DNA of 64,000 nt from NCBI RefSeq assembly GCF_042685085.1, contig NZ_JBHUMM010000009.1, forward strand, positions 1 through 64,000, written 5' to 3'. Within the stretch, counting starts at the first letter, position 1, and the number at the start of each line of letters is the position of its first letter. Position numbers and translations under genes: made by a program. Below are positions 52,943 through 61,336 of the stretch, in pieces. The notes beneath the pieces are model-generated. The model did not search any database, was not told where the DNA came from, and saw only the letters and a program-made list of their open reading frames with translations. Source of the stretch: Marinicrinis sediminis (GTDB lineage: Bacteria > Bacillota > Bacilli > Paenibacillales > KCTC-33676).

Positions 52943-53410
52943 GACAACTTTCTCCTCTCTTATGTCTACAGCAAACCAAAATCTTTCACCCCAAATTCAC
53001 TTTCTCCTGTGAAAACTCTGACCCCAAATTCACTTTCTCCTGTGAAAACTCTGAACTTTCTCCTCTGAAACCTTGAGTTCAATAAATAACTGATCTGTGG
53101 AAACTATTCCCCCATTCATCGCGCCAGTGAAGCCTTTGCGCCGTAAGTAACGCTGGTGTTGTCGCATCTCTTTCCCCAAGATTAATCCTTCTTTTGTGGA
53201 AGCAATGCGTGATGAAATCTTCTGAAATCCTGCCATCACTATGCTTCTAATCCTTGTTAACAGATCAATCCTGAGAGGGAGATGGACGAAATACCGTTGA
53301 CAACAAATTATGTAAAAATAAAGATGATACTCCATGATAATAAAATATGGTAAGATATGCAACTCTTTTTTTAGTTGCTTTTCCAGTCAGTAAATTCACT
53401 TAGCGACAAC
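52943..53410. other. Intergenic region with a 33-bp duplication
   Basis: About 470 bp with no convincing gene. A 110-codon minus-strand frame (53030-53362) has no recognisable family, runs through the DNA repeat and lacks a good ribosome binding site. It may be decayed sequence. The region should contain the promoter of the three-gene exporter operon. Confidence 0.4.
52988..53053. repeat. Perfect 33-bp tandem duplication
   Basis: Copies at 52988-53020 and 53021-53053 are identical (start ACCCCAAATTCAC, end AAAACTCTG). A partial third copy (ACTTTCTCCTCTGAAA) follows. It lies 45 bp upstream of the exporter ATPase start, in its promoter or leader region. Confidence 0.9.
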
Positions 53411-53438
53411 AAAAAGAAGCCTCCAATTCGGAGACTTC
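53411..53438 (-). terminator. Rho-independent terminator of the second M42 gene
   Basis: GAAGCCTCC (53416-53424) and GGAGACTTC (53430-53438) form a stem with one wobble. On the minus strand TTTTTG follows the stem. It is about 120 bp past the stop codon of the peptidase. Confidence 0.75.
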
Positions 53439-53560
53439 CAGCCTTCTCATCTATTCTGATGTTATGCACACTCGCAGGCAGCATGAATGAACCTAAGTCT
53501 GGATTTATCCTTAATATTGTAGGCCTCTCCATCGGCTATATGCTCAATCCAGCCTTGTGG

Positions 53561-54625
53561 TTATGACAGGGGCGCAAGTGCATAAGCAGAGAGCAGTGTA
53601 ACCGTTGACTGGATGGCCTGCAAATGGGTGCGTTCCATCGCATGGGAGGCATGCACCCCCGGGCCGATCAAGGCCGCCCGAATATCGTGGCCTGCGCTCA
53701 GGGCGGCAGAAGCATCTGAGCCGTAATGGGGATAAATATCGACGGCGTAGGACAGTTCATGGGTCTTGGCTAGCTCAATCAGCTTCGTCACCATCCCGTA
53801 GTCATAGGGGCCGGTGGAATCTTTGGCACAGATGGAGACATCCATTTCTGTACAGCTCAAGTCTTCCCCGATCACACCCATGTCAACGGCAATCATCTCT
53901 TCCACATCTGACGGGATGTAGGCGGAGCCGTGCCCGATCTCTTCGTAAACGGAGAAGAACAGCTTCAAGGTGCGTTTCGGTACGAGCTTTTCCCGATGAA
54001 ACAGCTCCAGCAGAGTCAGCAGCGCTGCCACACTGGCTTTGTCGTCCAGATGTCTGGATTTGACATAACCGTTGTCCAGGAGTACCGTTCTGGCATCGAA
54101 GGAAATAAAATCTCCTGCCTGGATGCCGAGCTTCTGCACCTCTTCTTTAGAGGTAACGGCTTCATCAAGGCGGATTTCCATGTGTTCCTCGGTTCGCGCC
54201 AGATCCTTCGCTGCTCTGGAGGCATGTACGGAGGGCTTGGTTGGCAGAATCGTTCCGGTATACACCCTGCCATCACGGGTATGAATCTGGCAATACTCTC
54301 CCTCAATGGCATGCATGGTAAACCCGCCTACGGGGGTGAGACGAAGCGTACCGCTGTCGTGGATCGATCGTACCATGGCACCGAGAGTGTCCACATGGGC
54401 AGAATACAGCAGCACCTTTTCATGACTTGACTCACCTGGGATTGTGACCATCCCGCATCCTTTCGCCGTCCATGCCAGCTGATAGCCAAGCTGCTCCACC
54501 TCATGGGCGACCTTGCCCATAATCTGCTGACAGAAGCCGGTCGGACTGGGGGTTTGAAGCAACATAAGCAGCTGTTTTTTTAGAAAATCTGTATCGATCT
54601 TGAATGGGGTCTCGTCTTTTGACAT
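53561..54625 (-). CDS. M42-family aminopeptidase/endoglucanase-like peptidase
   Basis: A 354-residue metallopeptidase. It has YSAHVDTLGAMV (first metal His and Asp), SRHLDDKASVAAL (bridging Asp), VYEEIGHGSAY (catalytic and metal Glu), MIAVDMGVIG and a C-terminal HASHAMERTH with the last His. AAGGAAG lies 8 nt before the ATG. It is only distantly similar to the M42 enzyme at 48163-49353. It probably trims peptides in the cytoplasm; older annotations of this group as endoglucanase are not supported by its residues. Confidence 0.9.
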   Translation of the reverse strand: MSKDETPFKIDTDFLKKQLLMLLQTPSPTGFCQQIMGKVAHEVEQLGYQLAWTAKGCGMVTIPGESSHEKVLLYSAHVDTLGAMVRSIHDSGTLRLTPVGGFTMHAIEGEYCQIHTRDGRVYTGTILPTKPSVHASRAAKDLARTEEHMEIRLDEAVTSKEEVQKLGIQAGDFISFDARTVLLDNGYVKSRHLDDKASVAALLTLLELFHREKLVPKRTLKLFFSVYEEIGHGSAYIPSDVEEMIAVDMGVIGEDLSCTEMDVSICAKDSTGPYDYGMVTKLIELAKTHELSYAVDIYPHYGSDASAALSAGHDIRAALIGPGVHASHAMERTHLQAIQSTVTLLSAYALAPLS

Positions 54626-54731
54626 GGTGGCATCTTCCTTTCGTCCATTCCCTCAAGTATCTATCAGGATCGGTATCGTTCCGTCTGACTGAGCAGAGGC
54701 GGTGATCCAACGGATTTTGCGTGTTCTTTCG

Positions 54732-55643
54732 TTATGGTTGACCGGCCCCCATTGGGACGAGATCCCCATCCCGCTCCAGCAGTTCAATGCGGCGCGGATA
54801 CGCAATCCGGATGCCTCTCAGCTTCAGCTGTCGGATTAGCTCCTTGCGCATTTCTTTGCCCGCCGTCCAGTAATGCACATCCTTGACGAGAGCGATGACC
54901 GCATATTTCGCCCCGAGCGCCTGATTCTCCACATCTGTGATCCCGTATAGCTGGGGAGGCTCTACGACCTGCTCCTTGTCATCGAGCAGGAACAGATGCT
55001 TGTGATGTTGAACCAGTTCTGTGGACATGGCATAGATGGCCTGCTCCACATCGGCCGGATCGACCTCATACGGAACGGTCACATTCACAATGGCCCGCAT
55101 GCGGTGACGGTTGTAGTTTTGACTGATGCGAATCTCTGAGTTTTGAATGACGACCACATGCTGGGCCCAGGTGCGAATCTTGGTGGCACGCAGTCCGACT
55201 TCCACCACTGTTCCATTGATTTCCCCGTTGTTAATGGTGACATAATCACCGACTGAAAACTGATCCTCGAAAATGATGAAAAATCCGGTAATAAAGTCCT
55301 TGACCATCGTTTGTGCCCCGAAGCCTATGGCCAGTCCCAGCACTCCGGCTCCGGCAATGATCGGTCCGACCTGAACCCCGAGATTGCTGAGAATCATCAG
55401 GGTAGCAATGATAAAGATAATATACTTCGTCAGGGACAGCAATAGCGATTGCAGCGTTTCTTTCTGCTTTTCCTCCAGTTTGGTGATGCGAAACACACGC
55501 AAAATAAAAATCCGGCGGAGTTTGAGGAGCACCCATGTACCTCCCAAAATTGCAAGCAATGTCAGAATGATGGTTGTACTGTCCTGAAACACGCCTTTCC
55601 AGTAATCAAGCTCAATCAGTTCTTCCCACTTAAAATCAAACAA
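54732..55643 (-). CDS. Small-conductance mechanosensitive channel (MscS family)
   Basis: A 303-residue membrane channel that opens under turgor. It has three helices; the pore helix is in VGPIIAGAGVLGLAIGFGAQ, with the regular Gly/Ala packing of MscS TM3. A cytoplasmic beta-domain follows (FSVGDYVTINNGEINGTVVE). Start is TTG: AAAGGAGG lies 10 nt upstream and the nearby ATG is out of frame. Monocistronic, and of the YkuT-like short type. Confidence 0.9.
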   Translation of the reverse strand: MFDFKWEELIELDYWKGVFQDSTTIILTLLAILGGTWVLLKLRRIFILRVFRITKLEEKQKETLQSLLLSLTKYIIFIIATLMILSNLGVQVGPIIAGAGVLGLAIGFGAQTMVKDFITGFFIIFEDQFSVGDYVTINNGEINGTVVEVGLRATKIRTWAQHVVVIQNSEIRISQNYNRHRMRAIVNVTVPYEVDPADVEQAIYAMSTELVQHHKHLFLLDDKEQVVEPPQLYGITDVENQALGAKYAVIALVKDVHYWTAGKEMRKELIRQLKLRGIRIAYPRRIELLERDGDLVPMGAGQP

Positions 55644-55864
55644 TGAACATAAACCTCCTTTAGCAGATCCATCTACTATGATAACGAAAGAAATGACGAG
55701 AGTACATAAGCAGACTTACTTCGATTGTTGTTCCAGATAACTTTCTTAGGATTCACAAAATAAGAATGATACGAAAAATTCAATAATATATATGTTTATT
55801 TATGGAGAATTTAAGGTGGCATATGACTTGAAAATGATACCCGTCTAAAAATAAAAATTGTTCT

Positions 55865-55893
55865 TTACCAATTTTATTGGAATATGTTACTAT
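55865..55893 (+). promoter_or_regulatory. Promoter of the AT-rich secreted-protein gene
   Basis: TTACCA (55865-55870) and TACTAT (55888-55893) with a 17-bp spacer, 52 bp before the start codon. Confidence 0.5.
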
Positions 55894-55901
55894 ATCATTG
55901 A

Positions 55902-55917
55902 AATGTTGGCCAACATT
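55902..55917. promoter_or_regulatory. Perfect 16-bp palindrome at the transcription start, operator candidate
   Basis: AATGTTGGCCAACATT is self-complementary and begins 8 bp after the -10 box. The position suits a repressor site. Its TTGGCCAA core also occurs upstream of the secreted protease (1848-1855). Confidence 0.5.
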
Positions 55918-55945
55918 CAAAAACTAGGCGAATGAGGGATTGGCA

Positions 55946-56683
55946 ATGTTAAAGAAAATTTTTGTTGGTGGACTCAGTTTATTATTAAGTATTTCTTTTT
56001 CAGTCAGTGTTTTTGCAAAACCTAAAGCTGATAGTAATATTGTTTTTAGCACTACCCCAGATGCACAGGAACAAAAAAGATTAGAACAGTATACCTTAAC
56101 ACCAGGTACAGCTTATGAAATAGATGTACATGGAATAAAGAAAATGACTGAATATAAAGTGGTGAATGCTAAGTCAGGTGAAGTGACAACTCAATGGACT
56201 GATGGTAATGGTTATATTTATACTTTTGATAGCTATGTACAAAATAACTACTCTACTGATCCTAAACGTTTCTATGTTTCTGACGTCTCAGTGTATAATA
56301 ATAGTAGTCAATCAATTCCAATCAAGTATATACAAAATAACAGTGTGACGACTGGCTGGAGTGTATCTGCTAATATTCAAGCTGAAGGATCATTAAAAGC
56401 TGCTTTTCTAGGAAAATTATCATACTCGGTGGGCGTTACTTATACTGATAGTAAAACTACAACTAGCAGCACAACTGTAGAATTGGGGCCAATAAATGTT
56501 CCTGCTAGAAAAGCTGGTAAAATAACGAAGTATAGAGCGGGAGGATATGGAGCAGGGCAAGCTGCTTGGAGAAAGTATTCCCCAAGTGGTACATCCTATA
56601 TAGGAATGTACTATACAGGTGAGAGTGGATGGGCAGTAAATCCAAATTCAACGACTCTTGCATATACTGAATGGTCAATTTAA
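55946..56683 (+). CDS. Secreted protein of unknown function, possible beta-pore-forming fold
   Basis: A 245-residue exported protein. Residues 1-26 are a signal peptide (MLKKIFVGGLSLLLS to VFAKP). The mature part is beta-rich: many Asn, Ser, Thr and Tyr, no cysteine, and alternating Ser/Thr-rich stretches such as YTDSKTTTSSTTVELGP. The centre resembles the amphipathic hairpins of aerolysin/ETX-MTX2-type toxins, but I do not recognise a definite family. GAGGGA lies 6 nt before the ATG. The gene is strongly AT-rich and its stop is followed 2 bp later by a lipoprotein gene, so the two look like an acquired unit. A toxin or bacteriocin with an immunity lipoprotein is one reading and is speculative. 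Confidence 0.6.
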   Translation: MLKKIFVGGLSLLLSISFSVSVFAKPKADSNIVFSTTPDAQEQKRLEQYTLTPGTAYEIDVHGIKKMTEYKVVNAKSGEVTTQWTDGNGYIYTFDSYVQNNYSTDPKRFYVSDVSVYNNSSQSIPIKYIQNNSVTTGWSVSANIQAEGSLKAAFLGKLSYSVGVTYTDSKTTTSSTTVELGPINVPARKAGKITKYRAGGYGAGQAAWRKYSPSGTSYIGMYYTGESGWAVNPNSTTLAYTEWSI

Positions 56684-56685
56684 TC

Positions 56686-57267
56686 ATGAAGTCAAAATAT
56701 TTGATTGTTTTTCTAATTTTGTTGTTCTCTCTAGCTGGTTGTCAGGAGAAAAATCAAAATTTAAAGGAAAGTAAAAATGCTGGGGCGAAAGAAATATTTT
56801 CATATGCAGAGTTTCGTGACCTGTTTAAAGACATGTCACAAAACATACAAATCCTTGATTTTAAGAAAATAGAGCAAACTGAAGGAACTGATATGATCGC
56901 CATTGATAAAGAGTTCTCTTTTGGTAAAAGGAAAATGTTAACTTACAGTGGTGAACAGAATGATGATGAAACACAGGAAACGATTAGATTTGAAGATAAA
57001 GCCAACGGGATCATTATTATCATTGACCTTATCTATTTAAGAAACTCAATTGGAAATGACATGCTTTTCTGGTCTATTAATAACAGTGAATATTTTAAGG
57101 ATAATGTTAATGTAAATCGTTATAAAGAAGGTATTTTTTCAATCGAAAATATTTTGGTAAAGGTGGAGATAATTTCTGATAATGGTAATCTCCCTACAGG
57201 TAGCGATTATGATATTTTTAAATCTGTAGTTGATTACTTAGAAGATTATAACGAGAATCTAAATTGA
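56686..57267 (+). CDS. AT-rich lipoprotein of unknown function
   Basis: A 193-residue protein. The lipobox is LFSLAGC, so it is lipid-anchored outside the membrane. The mature part is rich in Lys, Glu, Asn and Ile with no family I recognise. It starts 2 bp after the secreted-protein stop with no strong ribosome binding site, so it probably depends on translation of that gene. It ends before a 44-bp perfect palindrome. A role protecting the producer from, or working with, the secreted partner is possible but unproven. Confidence 0.6.
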   Translation: MKSKYLIVFLILLFSLAGCQEKNQNLKESKNAGAKEIFSYAEFRDLFKDMSQNIQILDFKKIEQTEGTDMIAIDKEFSFGKRKMLTYSGEQNDDETQETIRFEDKANGIIIIIDLIYLRNSIGNDMLFWSINNSEYFKDNVNVNRYKEGIFSIENILVKVEIISDNGNLPTGSDYDIFKSVVDYLEDYNENLN

Positions 57268-57334
57268 TTTATCTAAGTTCTAGAATCAATAATCAAAGAT
57301 GACGTACTGATAATCAATTTAATTTATGACTGAA

Positions 57335-57380
57335 TTTAAAGAAGGAGTCAATGCATATGCATTGACTCCTTCTTTAAAAA
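57335..57380. terminator. 44-bp perfect palindrome, probable terminator
   Basis: Arms 57335-57356 (TTTAAAGAAGGAGTCAATGC, then AT) and 57357-57378 are exact complements with no loop bases. Both ends are T/A-rich, so it could terminate the lipoprotein transcript and the convergent pepF transcript. Confidence 0.65.
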
Positions 57381-57539
57381 CTGCAAAATAAATCTTATCT
57401 TTATAACAATCCCTTTAGAGCATCCTGAATGATTTTTTTAGGTTTACACACTAAGGGGATTGTTAACGTGAAATTGCACGATGGTATGGATTGCAAAAGA
57501 TGCAGGCCACAAACTTCATGCAATAATCCTTAGAGGTTT

Positions 57540-59351
57540 TTAGCCTTGCAACTCGGCAATGGTCGTTTCCATTTCATTAAGGATCTCTTCGAACACACTC
57601 ATGGCCTCTTCGATCGGCTTAGGCGAAGACATATCCACGCCTGCCTCTTTGAGGATGTTGATCGAATAATCGCTGCCGCCGCTTTTCAGGAAGCCCAGAT
57701 AACGTTCTACGGCAGGCTCGCCTTCTTCGAGAATTTGCTTGGCGAAGCTGGTTGCAGCGGAGAAGCCGGTTGCGTATTTGTACACGTAAAAGCTCGTATA
57801 GAAATGGGGAATGCGTGCCCATTCCATTTCAATTTCCTGATCGACCTTCATCTCTTTGCCATGATATGTCAGGTTAAGCTCATAGTACAGCTCGGACAGC
57901 AGTTGCGGAGTGAGCGATTCACCCTGCTCAGCCTGTTCATGCATGAGTTTCTCAAATTCAGCAAACATCGTCTGACGGAAGACGGTCGTCCGGAACTGAT
58001 CCGCATAGTAAGTAAGCAGATACATTTTTTCCTTCGGGTCTGTCGTCTTCTTCAGCAAGTAATCCATGACGAGCGCTTCGTTCAGCGTAGAGGCGACTTC
58101 CGCCAGGAAGATGGTGTACTGGGCATTGCGATATGATTGCTCCTCGTCGGACAGATAGGAGTGCATCGCGTGACCCATTTCATGCGCCAGTGTGAACATG
58201 CTGTTCAGGTTGTCCTTGTGGTTTAACAGTACATAAGGGTGCGTGCCATAAGCGCCCCAGCTGTAGGCACCGCTTCGTTTGCCCTCATTCTCATAGACAT
58301 CGATCCAGCCTTCGTCATAACCGGCTTGAAGGACATTCAGATATTCCTCACCCAGCGGTTTCACGCCATCCTTCACCATCTGCTTCGCTTCTTCATAGCT
58401 CATTTCCATGTCGAGCTCGTCAACAAGCGGCACGAACAGGTCGTACATGTGCAGTTCATCCAGCGAAAGCAGCTTTTTGCGCAGTTCCATATAGCGGTGC
58501 AGAAGCGGCAAGTGCTTATGGATGGTGTCAATCAGGTTCGTGTAGACTTCCTTCGGAATGTTGTCCCCGGACAAGGACATGTCCAGTGCAGACGGATATT
58601 TGCGAACACGCGAATAGAAAATATTTTTGGATACATTGGCGTTTAACGTAGCGGCCAGCGTATTTTTGTTTTTTCCGTAGGTTTCATAGACAGCCTTGAA
58701 GGCATTCTCCCGCACTTCCCGGTTGCGGCTCTCCAGAAACTGAATATAGCGGCCGTGCGTGAGCTCGATTTCTTCCCCTTTGTCATTCTTGACCTTCGGG
58801 AACTTCAGATCGGCATTGTTGAGCATTCCGAAGATCGTGCCAGGTGCCTGGGAGATGTTGCCGACCTGGGCGAGCAGGGCTTCTTCAGACTTGGAGAGAA
58901 CGTGAGGCTTCTCTCTCAGCATTTCTTCGAGCGTATGCTTGTAATTATGCAGGCTTTGATCCGCGATTAGCGCCTTTAATTCTGCCTCGGACAGGCTCAG
59001 AATCTCCGGTGTTACGAAGGACAGTTGTTCTCCGATCTCTACACTCAGCTTCTTCGCCTTGTCCGACAGAGCCTGGTACTTGGCATCTGCCATATCTTCA
59101 TGATGCTTCATATTGGCGAATACGTACAATCTTTCCATGTGCAGCGAAATTTCATCTTCCAGTTCAAAACAGGCAAGGATGGTTGCGGCATCCTTCAGTT
59201 TGCCCTGATAGTCTTTCATTTTCGAAGTGAGCTGCTTGACCTCCTGATACTCCTGATCCCAAGCGGCCTGACTTTCAAACAAATCTTCCAGCTTCCAGTG
59301 ATGCTCGGTTGCAATTTCAGAACGTTTTGGTAATGCGCTCAAGTGAGACAT
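57540..59351 (-). CDS. pepF: Oligoendopeptidase F
   Basis: A 603-residue zinc metallopeptidase of family M3B that cleaves oligopeptides in the cytoplasm. The zinc motif is HEMGH with His390, Glu391 and His394; the distal ligand lies in STLNEALVMDY. The length fits PepF. The start at 59351 (MSHLSALPKRSE) has AGGAGG 6 nt upstream; a longer frame would add a hydrophobic N terminus, but its start has no such site. Monocistronic. Confidence 0.92.
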   Translation of the reverse strand: MSHLSALPKRSEIATEHHWKLEDLFESQAAWDQEYQEVKQLTSKMKDYQGKLKDAATILACFELEDEISLHMERLYVFANMKHHEDMADAKYQALSDKAKKLSVEIGEQLSFVTPEILSLSEAELKALIADQSLHNYKHTLEEMLREKPHVLSKSEEALLAQVGNISQAPGTIFGMLNNADLKFPKVKNDKGEEIELTHGRYIQFLESRNREVRENAFKAVYETYGKNKNTLAATLNANVSKNIFYSRVRKYPSALDMSLSGDNIPKEVYTNLIDTIHKHLPLLHRYMELRKKLLSLDELHMYDLFVPLVDELDMEMSYEEAKQMVKDGVKPLGEEYLNVLQAGYDEGWIDVYENEGKRSGAYSWGAYGTHPYVLLNHKDNLNSMFTLAHEMGHAMHSYLSDEEQSYRNAQYTIFLAEVASTLNEALVMDYLLKKTTDPKEKMYLLTYYADQFRTTVFRQTMFAEFEKLMHEQAEQGESLTPQLLSELYYELNLTYHGKEMKVDQEIEMEWARIPHFYTSFYVYKYATGFSAATSFAKQILEEGEPAVERYLGFLKSGGSDYSINILKEAGVDMSSPKPIEEAMSVFEEILNEMETTIAELQG

Positions 59352-59551
59352 GTGAGACCTCCTAAACCCATCGTTTTGATACATCCAACTACTGCCTATC
59401 CCGACGGCAACCAGCAATATTAGCCACTTTTTCATTCAAGCCCACCTGTATCTGTCATGATCAAATATGGAAACGAAAAAGGAAACATGTGCTAGTATGA
59501 CCGTGGTTGTATTAAATTATAAATGAACCCGTCAACTTATGCGAAAATTCA

Positions 59552-59743
59552 CTAGGTGCCTGCCCGATAAAAGCTGATGGTCAGCAGGATGAAGCTGACC
59601 GCTACCAGAAAAATCCCGATCAGGGCGAGCGGTCTTCGCAGTCTCTCCGGCAAGGAATCCCGCTTCATAATGACGACTGCTGCAAAGACAAAGGATGAAA
59701 TCAGAAAAATGATGAATTCCGTATTTCCACCATTTCCGTCCAA
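59552..59743 (-). CDS. Small two-helix membrane protein
   Basis: A 63-residue protein beginning MDGNGGNTEF with two hydrophobic helices (about 9-26 and 38-58) joined by a basic loop KRDSLPERLRRP. Start is TTG; AAAGGAGG lies 8 nt upstream, which makes translation credible. No family is recognised. It diverges from the Fsr-like gene and lies 200 bp upstream of pepF on the same strand. Confidence 0.6.
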   Translation of the reverse strand: MDGNGGNTEFIIFLISSFVFAAVVIMKRDSLPERLRRPLALIGIFLVAVSFILLTISFYRAGT

Positions 59744-60015
59744 GAGGTTGTCCTCCTTTCAAACGTACGCCAGGGCGTTGTAAATAATTCCATTGTATCG
59801 GAAGCGGACGGGATGAGCAATCTTCCATACAGCGCTTGGAGGTGCAGGTGTAGCACCTTAATATGAAAGAGATACGGAAGCAATCAGAAAATAATCAGCA
59901 GACACTCAGAAAAGCGTTGACAGACAATGGAAGACAGGAGTACGATATCAGAATATTCCAACGAGACGAAGCGTTACATATGGCAGAAGGAAGAACGCAA
60001 AGGGGGAGAAGGCGG

Positions 60016-61275
60016 ATGACAGAAGGGGGAAAAGCGGGCGACGCTCCGCACTCGCAGTCAAATCATAACGCCAGCGGAAGCAGAACAGTGTTTGGCGTGC
60101 TGTTTACGATCAGTATGATCCATTTGTTGAACGACACGATGCAATCGGTGGTTCCGGCGATCTTTCCCATCGTTAAGGAGTCTTTGCAGCTGTCGTATGC
60201 GCAGCTCGGTCTGATTGCCTTCGCACTTAATCTAACAGCGTCTTTATTACAACCTATGGTTGGACTGTACAGTGATCGTACGCCAAGACCCTATTTACTG
60301 CCCCTGGGAATGATGTCCACATTTCTGGGCATTGTCGGTATGGCCCTTGCCAGCGGGTTTGTTCCGTTGCTGCTGTCCGTTGTCATGGTCGGAATCGGTT
60401 CTGCCGTGTTCCATCCCGAATCGGCGAAGGTCGCTTACCTGGCTGCAGGTTCGCGCAGGGGATTGGCACAGTCTATCTTTCAGGTGGGCGGCAACTCCGG
60501 GCAGGCGCTGGCCCCGATTATGACGGCTTTGATCTTTGTGCCGCTCGGACAATTCGGCATTATCTGGTTTACGTTTGCCGCGGGAACGGCCATCGTGCTG
60601 CAAATTTTCATTGCCAGATGGTATCAGCAACAGCTTGTGACCAGACCGGTTCGGAAGAAGACGGATCGCAAGCTGAAGCGGGATGTGGCTTATGCGTCGA
60701 GATCCAGGTCGGTGAGCTTTGCTATTTTTATTCTCATTATTCTCATCACGAGTAAAATGTCCTATCATGCTGCGATGACCAGCTTTTATGCCTTTTATTT
60801 GATGGATCATTTTCAATTGACGATTCAACAGGCGCAGTGGTGCATATTCAGCTTCCTCGCGGCGGGCGCAGCAGGTGTGTTTTTCGGCGGACCCATGGCC
60901 GATGCATGGGGGAGAAGAAATACCATCTGGTTCTCCATTCTTGGTTCTTTGCCGTTTATTCTGATTTTGCCTTACCTGTCCCTTCCCCTCAGCATCCTTT
61001 GCTTTGTGCTGATCGGCTTCACGATCATGAGCAGCGGTTCGGTCATTGTCGTGTATGCCCAGGAACTGCTGCCGGGTAGAATTGGCATGGTATCGGGACT
61101 GTTCTACGGGCTCTCGTTTGGCCTCGGCGGGCTTAGTGCAGCGGCCTTTGGCGTCGTTGCCGATCTGACGAGCATCACGCTGGTTATTATTCTCTCTTCT
61201 CTCATCCCGCTCATTGGCCTGCTGACTTTCCTCCTTCCTTCTGACCAACAGTTGAAGGAGTGGGAAGCAGCCTGA
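60016..61275 (+). CDS. Fosmidomycin-resistance-like MFS exporter
   Basis: A 419-residue, 12-helix transporter. Near the N terminus MIHLLNDTMQSVVPAIFP and the loop GLYSDRTPRP match the Fsr group, and helix 5 carries QVGGNSGQALAPIM. A hydrophilic N-terminal stretch of about 25 residues precedes helix 1. The ATG at 60016 has GGGGGAG 7 nt upstream; further in-frame ATGs upstream lack sites. Drug efflux is the family role; the native substrate is unknown. A ThDP-enzyme gene follows after 61 bp and may share its transcript. Confidence 0.87.
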   Translation: MTEGGKAGDAPHSQSNHNASGSRTVFGVLFTISMIHLLNDTMQSVVPAIFPIVKESLQLSYAQLGLIAFALNLTASLLQPMVGLYSDRTPRPYLLPLGMMSTFLGIVGMALASGFVPLLLSVVMVGIGSAVFHPESAKVAYLAAGSRRGLAQSIFQVGGNSGQALAPIMTALIFVPLGQFGIIWFTFAAGTAIVLQIFIARWYQQQLVTRPVRKKTDRKLKRDVAYASRSRSVSFAIFILIILITSKMSYHAAMTSFYAFYLMDHFQLTIQQAQWCIFSFLAAGAAGVFFGGPMADAWGRRNTIWFSILGSLPFILILPYLSLPLSILCFVLIGFTIMSSGSVIVVYAQELLPGRIGMVSGLFYGLSFGLGGLSAAAFGVVADLTSITLVIILSSLIPLIGLLTFLLPSDQQLKEWEAA

Positions 61276-61336
61276 TTCGCATGATCCTCCCCGGCAAGGG
61301 CAACCTAGCTCTGAATAGAAGGGAGGACGTGCCGCT

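Larger units (their letters stand above)
55644..55945. other. AT-rich divergent promoter region
   Basis: 302 bp separating the MscS gene from an AT-rich secreted-protein gene. Composition changes sharply towards AT from about 55730. It contains a SigA-like promoter and a perfect palindrome, listed separately. Confidence 0.5.

Noticed and set aside
53030..53362. 110-codon minus-strand frame upstream of the ABC-2 exporter
   Set aside because: Its C-terminal codons fall in the 33-bp DNA duplication, no family was recognised and no ribosome binding site is clear. A decayed gene cannot be excluded.
53375..53566. 63-codon plus-strand frame with a hydrophobic C terminus
   Set aside because: It runs through the minus-strand terminator of the M42 gene and overlaps that gene's end; no ribosome binding site.
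55946..57267. Prophage remnant
   Set aside because: No integrase, structural or lysis genes, and no attachment-site repeats were found around the AT-rich pair.
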